DNA from: Thermogutta sp.
GTDB taxonomy: Bacteria > Planctomycetota > Planctomycetia > Pirellulales > Thermoguttaceae
Assembly (NCBI RefSeq): GCF_014359955.1
Contig: NZ_JACIYL010000038.1
Location: 1-12,595, forward strand
Direction of reading: 5' to 3'
DNA length: 12,595 nt
Below the pieces are notes generated by a model. The model was not told the origin of the DNA. It made no database searches and saw nothing but the letters and a program-made list of their open reading frames with translations. A program made the position numbers and the translations under genes. The number at the start of each line of letters is the position of its first letter. Within the stretch, counting starts at the first letter, position 1. Positions 1 through 7,418 of the stretch are shown here, one piece after another.

Positions 1-285
1 TTCCGCCACAAGTGCCTGGTACATATCCCGGTCAGCGTTCAGCATGAGCGCGATGCTCTCATAGCGTCCCGCAACTTCCGGAAGCTCCTTGGTCATGAGA
101 CTCCCCACCTGTTCGTCGACGAGCGGATTGATTTTCTGCTCGACCAGGGTAGGAATCCGGTGTTCCGCCACGTCATGGAGTGCCCTGTCCAGCGTAGCCA
201 GGGCGTACCATCCCACCGCGGAAACAGTTCCCATCAACAAAACAATGAACCCGATAAGCAAGTAGGCTTTGGTGCGCAATCGCAT
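1..285 (-). CDS. Methyl-accepting chemotaxis protein, N-terminal fragment (cut by window edge)
   Basis: This is an open reading frame of 95 codons that runs off the left edge. It starts at an ATG at 285-283, with GGAG and GAGAAG purine stretches just upstream. The N-terminus is short and basic (MRLRTK), followed by one hydrophobic span at about residues 8-29, which is the usual first membrane helix of a chemoreceptor. From residue 30 on it is a helical, charged periplasmic region. The segment LNADRDMYQALVAE (82-95) closely resembles the sensor helices of methyl-accepting chemotaxis proteins, where a conserved 'ADRDxYQAL' stretch is common. The expected role is an inner-membrane receptor that signals to CheA/CheW. 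The second membrane helix, HAMP and signalling domains would lie outside the window, so the family call rests on this N-terminal part only. Confidence 0.75.
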   Translation of the reverse strand, partial: MRLRTKAYLLIGFIVLLMGTVSAVGWYALATLDRALHDVAEHRIPTLVEQKINPLVDEQVGSLMTKELPEVAGRYESIALMLNADRDMYQALVAE

Positions 286-412
286 GGTCTTCTCGACTCC
301 GTGAAAAATCAACCTCGTTTCTTGCAACCTTAACCACTTTCGTTACGACGCTTCCCACAAAGCGCCGAGTTGCCGCGTAATCAAACTTAAGAATTCACAG
401 TGCAAGGCATAA

Positions 413-760
413 TTGGTGTTATCAAGCCATTTTCGAAAAAAGGGCGGCCGCAAGGATCGCGAGAAGGTCTTGTCGGCCAGTGCCGAGTTTTTTGTCTGCC
501 CTTTGAAGAGTTCACAAATTCCCCTGGGGAACCAACCTCTGGCAATCCGATGCCTAGAAACTATAGGTCACAAATCTGCACCAGTGAGAAAGCGTCTCAA
601 AATTGCGGAGGCTTCATCCCTCGAAGAATTAACTTGTTTGCAGGTGGAGTCCCTGGACACGATCAATGCGAAACTTTCTCAGCTCACGCGAGCAGAATTG
701 CACTCATCGCGTTTCTTCCCCCTTTACACACGGGACAGCGAACGCGATGTAAGGCTTTGA
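413..760 (+). CDS. Doubtful small ORF, hypothetical protein
   Basis: This frame of 115 codons begins at TTG (or GTG at 416), with a weak AAGG five bases upstream, and ends with TGA. The predicted product has a Lys/Arg-rich N-terminus (residues 8-19) and a helix-like stretch at about residues 65-98 with regularly spaced leucines (SSLEELTCLQVESLDTINAK and onward). No family is recognised. Against it are a non-ATG start, a poor ribosome site, a third-position GC near random, and a terminator-like hairpin inside it. It may be noise, a decayed gene or a small unknown protein. A longer overlapping frame at 400-849 invades the GH2 gene and looks worse. Confidence 0.15.
   Translation: MVLSSHFRKKGGRKDREKVLSASAEFFVCPLKSSQIPLGNQPLAIRCLETIGHKSAPVRKRLKIAEASSLEELTCLQVESLDTINAKLSQLTRAELHSSRFFPLYTRDSERDVRL
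473..493 (+). terminator. Terminator-like hairpin, plus orientation
   Basis: A 5-bp stem TCGGC (473-477) / GCCGA (482-486) with a 4-base CAGT loop is followed after one G by six T residues (488-493). This is the form of a short rho-independent terminator read on the plus strand. No established plus-strand gene lies upstream in the window, so its purpose is unclear. Confidence 0.3.
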
Positions 761-777
761 CAAGCTGGTTCTGTCCC
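732..777. repeat. Inverted repeat downstream of GH2 gene
   Basis: GGGACAG (732-738) and CTGTCCC (771-777) form a perfect 7-bp stem. Its loop contains a smaller GCTT/AAGC stem (754-757 / 762-765). It lies about 30 bases beyond the GH2 stop codon and could be the 3' hairpin of that transcript, but no T tract follows on the minus strand. Confidence 0.3.
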
Positions 778-807
778 CACATCCCGGCGACCGGAGCCCA
801 GCCCTTC

Positions 808-3800
808 TTAACGCTGATCCGCCGGAATGACGTCAATCTCGGCAATTGAGGTGAAAGGCTGGCCGCGAATTTCGCTTAGGGCCACGATCTTGAAGAATCG
901 GGCCCGGATCGGACGCGGGAAGCGAATGACCCTCTCGATAGGTCGGCCGTCCCAGGTGCTTCGAACAATGGCATCCCCCCAGGCCTGACCGTCGTCACTC
1001 ACAAAGACGGCAAATTCAGCGATCCGCCCGTTAGGATTGTCATCCTGCCGGGGTCGGACCTTCACCCCAGCCATGAGGACAGGCTCACCCAAATCAACAA
1101 TGATCTCATGCGGGAGGGGTGTGGCCACAGGATCCCAGGCGGTATGCCACATCGTCTGCGGATCGCCGTCGATCGCCAGGGACGGTTCGTAGCCTGGCTG
1201 ATAACTGTCGGCCGTCGCCTTTGCGCCAAGGCGTTCAAGGAATCGCGGCTCGCGCCACAGGGTTCGCCACTGTTCCTCGGAGACGGTCACCGCCGGCTGG
1301 AAATTCTCGGAAAGCATGTAGCGAATGAGGCTGCTTCTGAGCTGGCGGGCAACCGGTCGCGTGGATAGTTCATGCAGGACGTCCATCGAACATACCAGAA
1401 GCCGACCGCTTTCGACCCTCGCTTCCCACAAAAGGCCGAGCTTCCGCGCTTCGCACCAGTCGTCGATGGCCTGGACGATCGGGCGAAGGTCCCGGGGAAG
1501 GCCGTCGAGAACCATTGGCGTGCAGGCGTCGAGAAGTTCCTGCCACTGCCAGTCGGCATGGAAATCGGTGGGAAAATCTTTCAGCGCGGGATGCCTAGGA
1601 TCACAGAGTATTCCCACCATATGCACTTTTTGAGTGGGAAAGGTGACCCGATTCCAGAAAATCGGCTGAAACGTCCCCAGTGTATTGCCCCCAATCCACT
1701 TCTTTTCCGGAACGAAAAGCACGGTTCGGCCCTGCTGGGCAAGTGCCCACGCTGTCTGCGGATCTGTAGCCAATGCGATTTGCTCAGGGATCTCCACCGA
1801 AACCTCGGCCGGATAAACCCAAATTTTCCAGTCGTTGGTCACATCAGAATTCTCGAGGGATACTTTTAACGTGAGAACCGCCGGTGCACGTACACCGCGA
1901 AGATCCACAGCTTGCATGGGCCCCTCCGTGAGCCGCCCGGTGGGGTAATCCTGCGGGGCTGTTTGTCCGCCCGCAATCACCCGCCCTTCCGTGTTTTCTT
2001 CACGCAATTCCCATTTGAGCACCGCGTGTTTGAGGTCTTCCGGACCATAATGGGCCAGATCGAGCCGAAATTCGAGGGTCTCCTGATTGGTCCAGACGAA
2101 TTTTTTCAGCCGAGCCAGCGGAACGGTGCTGTTGCAGAAACGGCGGTATTCCTGGGGAGAACAATACCCCTTGCTTTCCCAGAAAGCATCCAGCACACCA
2201 ACAGGAGCGGTCCCCTGCCCTGGAAAATCGTGCAGGTCCAGCAGTTGAAAACCGGCCATGCCCGGCGTGCGCAGGGCGGCTTCGATCTCCTGCTTGTAGA
2301 GGATCACCTGAAATCGGCCGGAAGCCCGGATGAAATCCGCCGCCTGGTCGTAGAGCCCCTTCTTTTGCAGGATGTCGCGGAATACTTCCACATTGGATCC
2401 GCGGAAAAACCCTGTGTACTTCTCGGGTTCAGAAACCACATTGGGGTAAGCACACCACTGGCCAATCTCGTGGCTGACGACGGGAATTCCCGCTTTGGCG
2501 ATAAATTCACGGTAGTCGAGCCAGGTTTGGCCTGGTTTATTCAGTTGCAGAGGTCCCCAGGCCTGAAGGCGCGGGGCCGGTGTGACGTGATATTGATTGG
2601 CGGGTATCTGAGGCCAACCCGAGCCGGCCGAGTAACAGTGCCGCGGATCGGCAGCCTTTTGGGTCTCCACCCATTTGGCAAGAAAAGCATCCCGTTTGGC
2701 GGCAACTCCGCCCGGCTCGTTGCTCGCCACCATCAGCAGGAAGGACGGATGATTTCCATAGGCCCGGCGGATGCGTGCCGCCTCACTGTACACAAACGCA
2801 TCCTGCGGTTCTCCATTCCCGAACGAGGTCCAGCAGGAGCATTCCACCTGGTAGTAAAACCCCATTTCGTCAGCCGCGATAAAAGCGGCCTCCGGCGGGC
2901 ACCAGGAATGAAATCGCAGGTGGTTGAGGCCGTAGCTTCGCGCCACAGAAAGAATTCGCTTCCAGGACGCGACGTCCGTGGGGGGATGGCCTTCCCGGGG
3001 AAAAATGCAGCATTCCAGCGTCCCACGGAGAAAGATCGGTCGTCCGTTGAGGACAAACTGAGTTCCGCGGACTTCCAATTGCCGCAGGCCAAACGTGACT
3101 GTCTGCGCGTCGTGATAGCTCCCTTCTCCACGGTCCTGCGTTTGCAGTTCCACTGTGAGATCGTACAAGGCAGGATGAAATTCATCCCATAACCTGGCTC
3201 GCCCATCCAGCGAATAACGGACACGCTGCCGCAAGCCGTCTGCGTCCCATCGAACAGGAATTTCCAGCGTGCGGAATTGTTCCCCCGGGACGGAAGCCTC
3301 ATGCTCGGCATGTGCCCTGGCCGACAGGGAAAGCTGCCCGTGACCGCTGACGCCTGTCCGGTTTCCGAGAGTGATTTCCACCTCCACCGCATGCCGGGCC
3401 ACATCGGGGTAAACCTGGACGTCCTCGATCCACACCGGAGGACAACGGCGGAGTTCGATGCGCCCCACAACCCCGTTCCAGTTGCCCTGCGTCTCATCCG
3501 AAAGGCTGTGAGCACTTTTGCCCACCGGAATCAGGTAACGATTATCCACGCAAATGGTCAGGCGATGTTTCCCGGGTGTGAGGTATTCCGATAGATCGTA
3601 ACTATGGGGTGTAGCCAGGGAATTCTGCGAGCCCACCTCGCGGTCGTCAATCCAAACAGTACTCTGCCAGTGGACGCGCTCGAGGAAAAGGACAATGTGA
3701 TCGCCCTGCCAGTCATCCGGGATCGTCACCTCCCGCTGGTACCAGGCCGGGCCCACGTAATGACGCGGCGGGGTCAGGAAGAACGGAGAACGAAAATTCT

Positions 3801-4113
3801 CCCGGGTCCAATAAGGGGCGAACAAAGGGTCGTTGGCCCTCTTCAGTCCGATCCCCGCCAGCCACTGGCTGTCTGGTCCCGGCGGATCGCCGTATCCCTG
3901 TGCCTGAAGCATTCCCGGCAATTGAATGCGGTCCGGCAATGCGCTGTCGTACCACCGTTCCGCCCGACCACGATCCTCCGGATCAAGCCGGAAAGACCAC
4001 ACCCCGGATAGATCCACGACCCGATCTGCTGCGGGAAGCTCAGTGCAGCAGACCACGCTCGCTACCAATGCCAGCAATGAACCGAGCTGACGGTATGTGA
4101 CTGATCGCGACAT
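808..4113 (-). CDS. Exported glycoside hydrolase family 2-type enzyme with C-terminal F5/8 (discoidin) domain
   Basis: The protein has 1101 residues. The frame stays open 52 codons upstream, but the ATG at 4113 is chosen because GGAGGG lies nine bases before it and a signal peptide follows (hydrophobic residues 11-23, likely cleavage near Ala28-Ala29). Domains: GH2 sugar-binding beta-sandwich (about 30-225), immunoglobulin-like domain (226-345), TIM barrel (346-650), a second beta-sandwich (about 665-770), a flavodoxin/amidotransferase-like alpha/beta segment (775-940) and an F5/8 type C domain (about 955-1098). The expected catalytic pair is visible: Glu466 in ASNEPGG (acid/base) and Glu549 in VSHEIGQW (nucleophile). 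In the family these retain anomeric configuration when cleaving beta-glycosides. The discoidin domain probably binds glycan. The substrate cannot be read from sequence; beta-galactosidase, beta-glucuronidase or a related activity are possible. The gene is monocistronic here and divergent from trpB2. Confidence 0.85.
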   Translation of the reverse strand: MSRSVTYRQLGSLLALVASVVCCTELPAADRVVDLSGVWSFRLDPEDRGRAERWYDSALPDRIQLPGMLQAQGYGDPPGPDSQWLAGIGLKRANDPLFAPYWTRENFRSPFFLTPPRHYVGPAWYQREVTIPDDWQGDHIVLFLERVHWQSTVWIDDREVGSQNSLATPHSYDLSEYLTPGKHRLTICVDNRYLIPVGKSAHSLSDETQGNWNGVVGRIELRRCPPVWIEDVQVYPDVARHAVEVEITLGNRTGVSGHGQLSLSARAHAEHEASVPGEQFRTLEIPVRWDADGLRQRVRYSLDGRARLWDEFHPALYDLTVELQTQDRGEGSYHDAQTVTFGLRQLEVRGTQFVLNGRPIFLRGTLECCIFPREGHPPTDVASWKRILSVARSYGLNHLRFHSWCPPEAAFIAADEMGFYYQVECSCWTSFGNGEPQDAFVYSEAARIRRAYGNHPSFLLMVASNEPGGVAAKRDAFLAKWVETQKAADPRHCYSAGSGWPQIPANQYHVTPAPRLQAWGPLQLNKPGQTWLDYREFIAKAGIPVVSHEIGQWCAYPNVVSEPEKYTGFFRGSNVEVFRDILQKKGLYDQAADFIRASGRFQVILYKQEIEAALRTPGMAGFQLLDLHDFPGQGTAPVGVLDAFWESKGYCSPQEYRRFCNSTVPLARLKKFVWTNQETLEFRLDLAHYGPEDLKHAVLKWELREENTEGRVIAGGQTAPQDYPTGRLTEGPMQAVDLRGVRAPAVLTLKVSLENSDVTNDWKIWVYPAEVSVEIPEQIALATDPQTAWALAQQGRTVLFVPEKKWIGGNTLGTFQPIFWNRVTFPTQKVHMVGILCDPRHPALKDFPTDFHADWQWQELLDACTPMVLDGLPRDLRPIVQAIDDWCEARKLGLLWEARVESGRLLVCSMDVLHELSTRPVARQLRSSLIRYMLSENFQPAVTVSEEQWRTLWREPRFLERLGAKATADSYQPGYEPSLAIDGDPQTMWHTAWDPVATPLPHEIIVDLGEPVLMAGVKVRPRQDDNPNGRIAEFAVFVSDDGQAWGDAIVRSTWDGRPIERVIRFPRPIRARFFKIVALSEIRGQPFTSIAEIDVIPADQR

Positions 4114-4122
4114 AAGAACAGT

Positions 4123-4128
4123 CCCTCC
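4123..4128 (-). promoter_or_regulatory. Ribosome binding site that sets the GH2 start
   Basis: GGAGGG on the minus strand sits nine bases before ATG 4113-4111. It decides for this start over the longer open frame reaching 4269, whose extra 52 residues do not resemble a signal peptide. Confidence 0.75.
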
Positions 4129-4182
4129 GCAAGATTGTGCTTCGTCCCGGTGGAAAACGTCCATCGCTGTCATCCAATCCAG

Positions 4183-4195
4183 GGTCTCCGAGACC
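4183..4195. repeat. Perfect 13-bp palindrome upstream of GH2 gene
   Basis: GGTCTC-C-GAGACC is a perfect dyad about 70 bases before the GH2 start codon. This is a plausible operator position for a dimeric repressor or activator. No regulator gene is in the window. Confidence 0.35.
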
Positions 4196-4251
4196 ATAAC
4201 CGTGAAAACCTCGATCAATGTACCCCAACGGGCGACTTTCCGCGACCCACT

Positions 4252-4284
4252 CCGTCTGAAGACGGTCAAACGTCCAACACGTTT
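4252..4284. repeat. Two adjacent inverted repeats upstream of GH2 gene
   Basis: CCGTCT-GA-AGACGG (4252-4265) is followed two bases later by AAACGT-CCAAC-ACGTTT (4268-4284). Both have perfect 6-bp arms. A weaker one, ATCCG-GCG-CGGAT, lies at 4314-4326. The cluster sits 140-215 bases upstream of the GH2 start and could be regulatory. Confidence 0.35.
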
Positions 4285-4541
4285 CCAGGGCCCGGTCGCC
4301 CGATCCGGAAGAGATCCGGCGCGGATTGCGCGTCAACTCAAGGAGGCTGGTTTCACTTGGGTCAATAGGACGCGGTGGAACGCGCCCGTCCGATCGTCAG
4401 CGCGGAAACCGTCCCGCCAGCGGACGCCGCGAAACGCGACTTGCCAATGAGAGGACTGGAGGATCGGGTTCCACCCCGACCGAGCGATTCTGTCACTGAG
4501 AAGATCGCCCGCCAACCGACCGGTGAAGTGAAAAGGAGCCG

Positions 4542-4569
4542 CCGGAAATTTTATTTGCCCCCGGAAATT
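4542..4569 (+). repeat. Direct repeat CCGGAAATT next to a putative -35 region
   Basis: CCGGAAATT occurs at 4542-4550 and again at 4561-4569, a 19-base period (nearly two helical turns). The second copy falls where the -35 element of the predicted trpB2 promoter would be, and the first about 20 bases upstream. This is the layout of a class II activator site in which tandem monomers bind on one face. Confidence 0.35.
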
Positions 4570-4581
4570 CGTAAAGCATCA

Positions 4582-4590
4582 TGGTATAAA
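4582..4590 (+). promoter_or_regulatory. Putative extended -10 promoter for trpB2
   Basis: TGGTATAAA matches an extended -10 element (TGn plus TATAAA). There is no good -35 hexamer 17 bases upstream; instead the direct repeat CCGGAAATT occupies that place, which is typical of activator-dependent promoters. Transcription would start near 4597 and leave a leader of about 115 bases. Confidence 0.35.
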
Positions 4591-4703
4591 TAAGGTTTTC
4601 GACAGTCTTTGCCTGACCATGAATGGCCTTGCCTGGGCGTCGGGCCCGGCGTGACGCGATGCGAATCATCACAATGCATTTGGTAGAGCGCGCATGTGCT
4701 GAA

Positions 4704-4709
4704 GGGAGG
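4704..4709 (+). promoter_or_regulatory. Ribosome binding site that sets the trpB2 start
   Basis: GGGAGG ends four bases before ATG 4714, slightly close but strong. An in-frame GTG at 4696 would place this purine run inside the gene and has no site of its own, so 4714 is preferred. Confidence 0.7.
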
Positions 4710-4713
4710 ATGT

Positions 4714-6069
4714 ATGGAACTCAAACGATCTCTCCTGGCGGAAAGTGAACTGCCTGCAGAATGGTATAATCTCCTGGCCGATCTGCCCGAACCGCTTCCG
4801 CCACCGATTCATCCGCTGACCAAGGAACCCCTGGATCCTGCCGTTTTGGAGCGTATTTTCGCGAAGGAGTTGATCCGGCAGGAAGTCAGCCAGGAGCGCT
4901 GGATTGGCATTCCCGACGAAGTGCGCCGGGTGTATGCGCTGTGGCGTCCCACGCCGCTCGTTCGCGCTCGCAATCTGGAAAAGGTACTTAAAACCCCTGC
5001 CCGGATCTATTTCAAAGACGAAAGTCACAGCCCGCCGGGAAGTCACAAGCCCAACACGGCGGTCGCCCAGGCGTACTACAACAAAATGCAGGGAATCCGC
5101 CGCCTGTCGACGGAAACCGGTGCCGGTCAGTGGGGATCCTCTCTGGCGTTTGCCTGCTCCTTCTTTGGGCTCGAGTGCAAGGTTTACATGGTCAAGGTGA
5201 GCTATCAGCAGAAACCTTACCGACGTGTCATGATGCAGTTGTGGGGAGCCACGGTGACGCCGAGTCCCTCGGAGGAAACGGAGTGCGGCCGCAAGATCCT
5301 CGCCAGCGACCCCGACTGTCCCGGAAGCCTCGGGATTGCCATCAGTGAAGCCGTCGAAGTTGCCCTCAAGAACGACGACACCAACTACACGCTGGGGAGC
5401 GTTCTCAATCATGTGATGCTCCATCAGACCGTCATCGGTCTTGAGGCCGAAAAACAGATGAAAGAGTTCGGCGACTGGCCGGACGTTGTCATCGGCTGCG
5501 TCGGCGGCGGAAGCAATTTTGCCGGGCTGGCCTTTCCGTTCCTCCGTCACAAACTGGCAGGCAAAGAAATGCGGTTTGTAGCGGCAGAGCCGAAAGCCTG
5601 TCCATCACTCACCCGCGGCATGTACCGCTACGATTTCGGCGATACCTCGATGCTCACACCGCTGCTCAAGATGCACACGCTGGGACACAGCTTCGTGCCG
5701 GCGGGTATCCATGCGGGCGGGTTGCGATACCACGGGATGGCGCCGATGGTGAGCTTCGCCGTCAAGCTGGGCCTGGTGGAGGCCGTGGCACTCCACCAGC
5801 GGGAATGCTTCGAGGCCGCCAGGCTCTTTGCCACCACAGAGGGCATCATTCCGGCACCGGAAACGTCGCATGCCATTCGTGCCGCCATTATCGAGGCCCT
5901 GAAATGCAAGGAAACCGGCGAAGAGAAGTGCATTCTCTTCAATCTGAGCGGCCACGGAATTTGCGACCTGGGCGCATATGAGCGCTATCTCGCCGGAGAG
6001 CTGGAAGACTACGAACTGCCACAGGAACAAATCGACCAGGCCCTCGCCGAGCTGCCCGCCGTCGAGTAG
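4714..6069 (+). CDS. trpB2: TrpB2-type tryptophan synthase beta chain, PLP-dependent
   Basis: The protein has 451 residues, the usual length of the TrpB2 branch (classical TrpB is about 400). It should condense indole with L-serine to L-tryptophan in the cytoplasm using pyridoxal phosphate. Visible motifs: PGSHKPNTA with the Schiff-base Lys112; [11 protein letters not shown] with the expected catalytic Glu134; GCVGGGSN (261-268), the loop that holds the cofactor phosphate; and [12 protein letters not shown] (376-387), typical of TrpB2. The extended N-terminus before WRPTPL (77-82) is also a TrpB2 trait. No trpA or other tryptophan gene is adjacent, which agrees with the known view that TrpB2 often works apart from TrpA, perhaps in indole salvage. 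An exported esterase gene follows 84 bases later, possibly cotranscribed but not obviously related in function. Confidence 0.92.
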   Translation: MELKRSLLAESELPAEWYNLLADLPEPLPPPIHPLTKEPLDPAVLERIFAKELIRQEVSQERWIGIPDEVRRVYALWRPTPLVRARNLEKVLKTPARIYFKDESHSPPGSHKPNTAVAQAYYNKMQGIRRLSTETGAGQWGSSLAFACSFFGLECKVYMVKVSYQQKPYRRVMMQLWGATVTPSPSEETECGRKILASDPDCPGSLGIAISEAVEVALKNDDTNYTLGSVLNHVMLHQTVIGLEAEKQMKEFGDWPDVVIGCVGGGSNFAGLAFPFLRHKLAGKEMRFVAAEPKACPSLTRGMYRYDFGDTSMLTPLLKMHTLGHSFVPAGIHAGGLRYHGMAPMVSFAVKLGLVEAVALHQRECFEAARLFATTEGIIPAPETSHAIRAAIIEALKCKETGEEKCILFNLSGHGICDLGAYERYLAGELEDYELPQEQIDQALAELPAVE

Positions 6070-6153
6070 GAGCGTATCCTGTAACCCGCGGCTGACCGCC
6101 CCTGTCGGCCTGCCGGCCCACTTTACTGAGATATCCAAAAAGGGAGGCCTGTC

Positions 6154-7362
6154 ATGACACACGCAAGGCGTGGTGGTGGACGATTGTTTGCCCGAACTGT
6201 TGCCCTCGCGTTGGCCCTGGCCATCTTTTCCGGGGCGAACCTGCGGGCTGAGAAGATCGGCCCGTGGGATACCGATACCCTTTTTCAGCCGCCCACGGTC
6301 CAATGGGGCGAGGAAAAAGACGGGGTCCGCGAACTCTTCTACCAGGGGGAGCCTTTTCAAGGACGACCGACCCGCGTGTATGCCGTCTATGCTCAGCCGC
6401 CGGGAACCGGTCCTTTTCCTGCGATGGTGTGTGTCCACGGAGGCGGTGGCACCGCGTTTCCGGAATGGGTGCGTCTGTGGGCGGAGCGAGGATATGCGGC
6501 GATCTCCATGGACTTGGCCGGTTGTGGACCGCAGCGGCAGCGTTTACCGGACGGTGGCCCCGACCAATCTGACGAGTCCAAATTTCGCCCGTTTGACGAG
6601 AGTTCGGTAACCGATATGTGGACGTACCACGCGGTGGCGGCGGTCATTCGGGCGCATTCGCTGCTGCGGAGCCTGCCGCAAATCGACGCCGACCGCATCG
6701 GTGTCACTGGAATCAGTTGGGGCGGTTATCTCACGTGCATCGTTGCCGGAGTGGATAGCCGTTTTCGACTGGCGATCCCCGTCTATGGATGCGGATTTCT
6801 CCACGAGAACAGTGTGTGGCTTCCCCGATTTGAAAAGATGCCTCCGGAGCAGCGGGAACGATGGGTCCGGTTTTTCGATCCGTCCCAATACCTTGGTCGC
6901 GTGCGATGTCCTATTTTCTTCCTCAACGGGACTAACGATTTCGCCTACCCGCTTGACAGCTATCGCAAATCCTACGACCTCATACCGGGAGAGAAATACA
7001 TTCGCATCGAAGTCCGCATGAAGCACAGCCATCCCGACGGCTGGGCGCCGCAAGAAATCGGCCTTTTCGCCGATGCCCTGCTCAAAGGCGGACAACCGTT
7101 ACCCCGGCTATCTCCCCTCCACCGCGAGAACCGGACGGTTTGGTGCGAGGTAACGTCGGCGGTCCCTGTGAAGGAGGCCCATCTTAATTACACGGCCGAC
7201 GTCGGCCGGTGGCAGGGCCGCCAGTGGTCGTCCGTTCCCGCCAGACTGGAACACGACCGCGTGGTGGCAGAACTGCCTTCCGAGCAGTTATCCGCATATT
7301 ACCTGGACGTGGTGGACGAAAGAGGGGCGATGATTTCCACGCCGCCCGAGATCGTGCAATAG
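6154..7362 (+). CDS. Exported alpha/beta-hydrolase, dienelactone hydrolase/acetyl xylan esterase type
   Basis: The protein has 402 residues and starts at ATG 6154 with GGGAGG six bases upstream. It has a signal peptide: basic start (R5, R6, R10, R14), hydrophobic 15-28, cleavage probably near Ala32. The alpha/beta-hydrolase fold is shown by VCVHGGGG (oxyanion-hole loop, 92-99), the nucleophile elbow GISWGG with Ser188, FFLNGTND with a candidate acid Asp262, and MKHSHPDGW with the candidate base His291 or His293. The roughly 90 residues after 310 look like a small extra beta domain. Such exported enzymes in planctomycetes and Bacteroidetes are usually annotated as carbohydrate acetyl esterases, which fits the surrounding polysaccharide genes, but a peptidase or other ester substrate is not excluded. 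It converges on the lipoprotein gene at 7419. Confidence 0.82.
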   Translation: MTHARRGGGRLFARTVALALALAIFSGANLRAEKIGPWDTDTLFQPPTVQWGEEKDGVRELFYQGEPFQGRPTRVYAVYAQPPGTGPFPAMVCVHGGGGTAFPEWVRLWAERGYAAISMDLAGCGPQRQRLPDGGPDQSDESKFRPFDESSVTDMWTYHAVAAVIRAHSLLRSLPQIDADRIGVTGISWGGYLTCIVAGVDSRFRLAIPVYGCGFLHENSVWLPRFEKMPPEQRERWVRFFDPSQYLGRVRCPIFFLNGTNDFAYPLDSYRKSYDLIPGEKYIRIEVRMKHSHPDGWAPQEIGLFADALLKGGQPLPRLSPLHRENRTVWCEVTSAVPVKEAHLNYTADVGRWQGRQWSSVPARLEHDRVVAELPSEQLSAYYLDVVDERGAMISTPPEIVQ

Positions 7363-7418
7363 CCGGAGAAAGGCGCCGGGGTGAGCACTACCCAGATCCT
7401 CAACGGGTGTCACCCATT

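Larger units (their letters stand above)
286..807. other. Intergenic region between chemoreceptor start and GH2 gene end
   Basis: These 522 bases lie upstream of the chemoreceptor gene and downstream of the GH2 gene, both of which are on the minus strand. No strong gene is visible. The region holds a doubtful small plus-strand ORF (413-760), a terminator-like hairpin in plus orientation (473-493), and a 7-bp inverted repeat close to the end of the GH2 gene (732-777). I could not find a convincing sigma70 or sigma28 promoter for the chemoreceptor on the minus strand; only weak matches such as TTGATT around 385 occur. Confidence 0.6.
4114..4713. other. Divergent control region between GH2 gene and trpB2
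   Basis: This is 600 bases with no supported gene. The GH2-proximal part (4183-4326) contains four short palindromes. The trpB2-proximal part holds a 9-bp direct repeat (4542-4569) next to an extended -10-like element (4582-4590), followed by a leader of roughly 115 bases with a GC-rich hairpin around 4637-4656 (GCGTC / GACGC). Short open frames in the region lack ribosome sites and are judged shadows. Confidence 0.6.

Noticed and set aside
1912..3192. Long plus-strand open frame of 426 codons inside the GH2 gene.
   Set aside because: It is antisense to a gene with clear domains and a catalytic pair; the product has no recognisable motif and no ribosome site. It is a composition shadow.
4619..4654. 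Short frame of 11 codons with one Trp codon followed by a GC-rich hairpin in the trpB2 leader, resembling a tryptophan attenuator.
   Set aside because: Only one Trp codon, no ribosome site, no T tract after the hairpin, and TrpB2 genes outside trp operons are not known to me to be controlled by attenuation.
4669..5550. Minus-strand frame of 293 codons opposite trpB2.
   Set aside because: The plus strand encodes unmistakable TrpB2 motifs; the opposite frame gives a low-complexity Arg/Gly/His-rich product.
7405..7415. GGGTG-T-CACCC palindrome between the convergent esterase and lipoprotein genes, considered as a terminator.
   Set aside because: A one-base loop is too tight, and no T tract follows on either strand.
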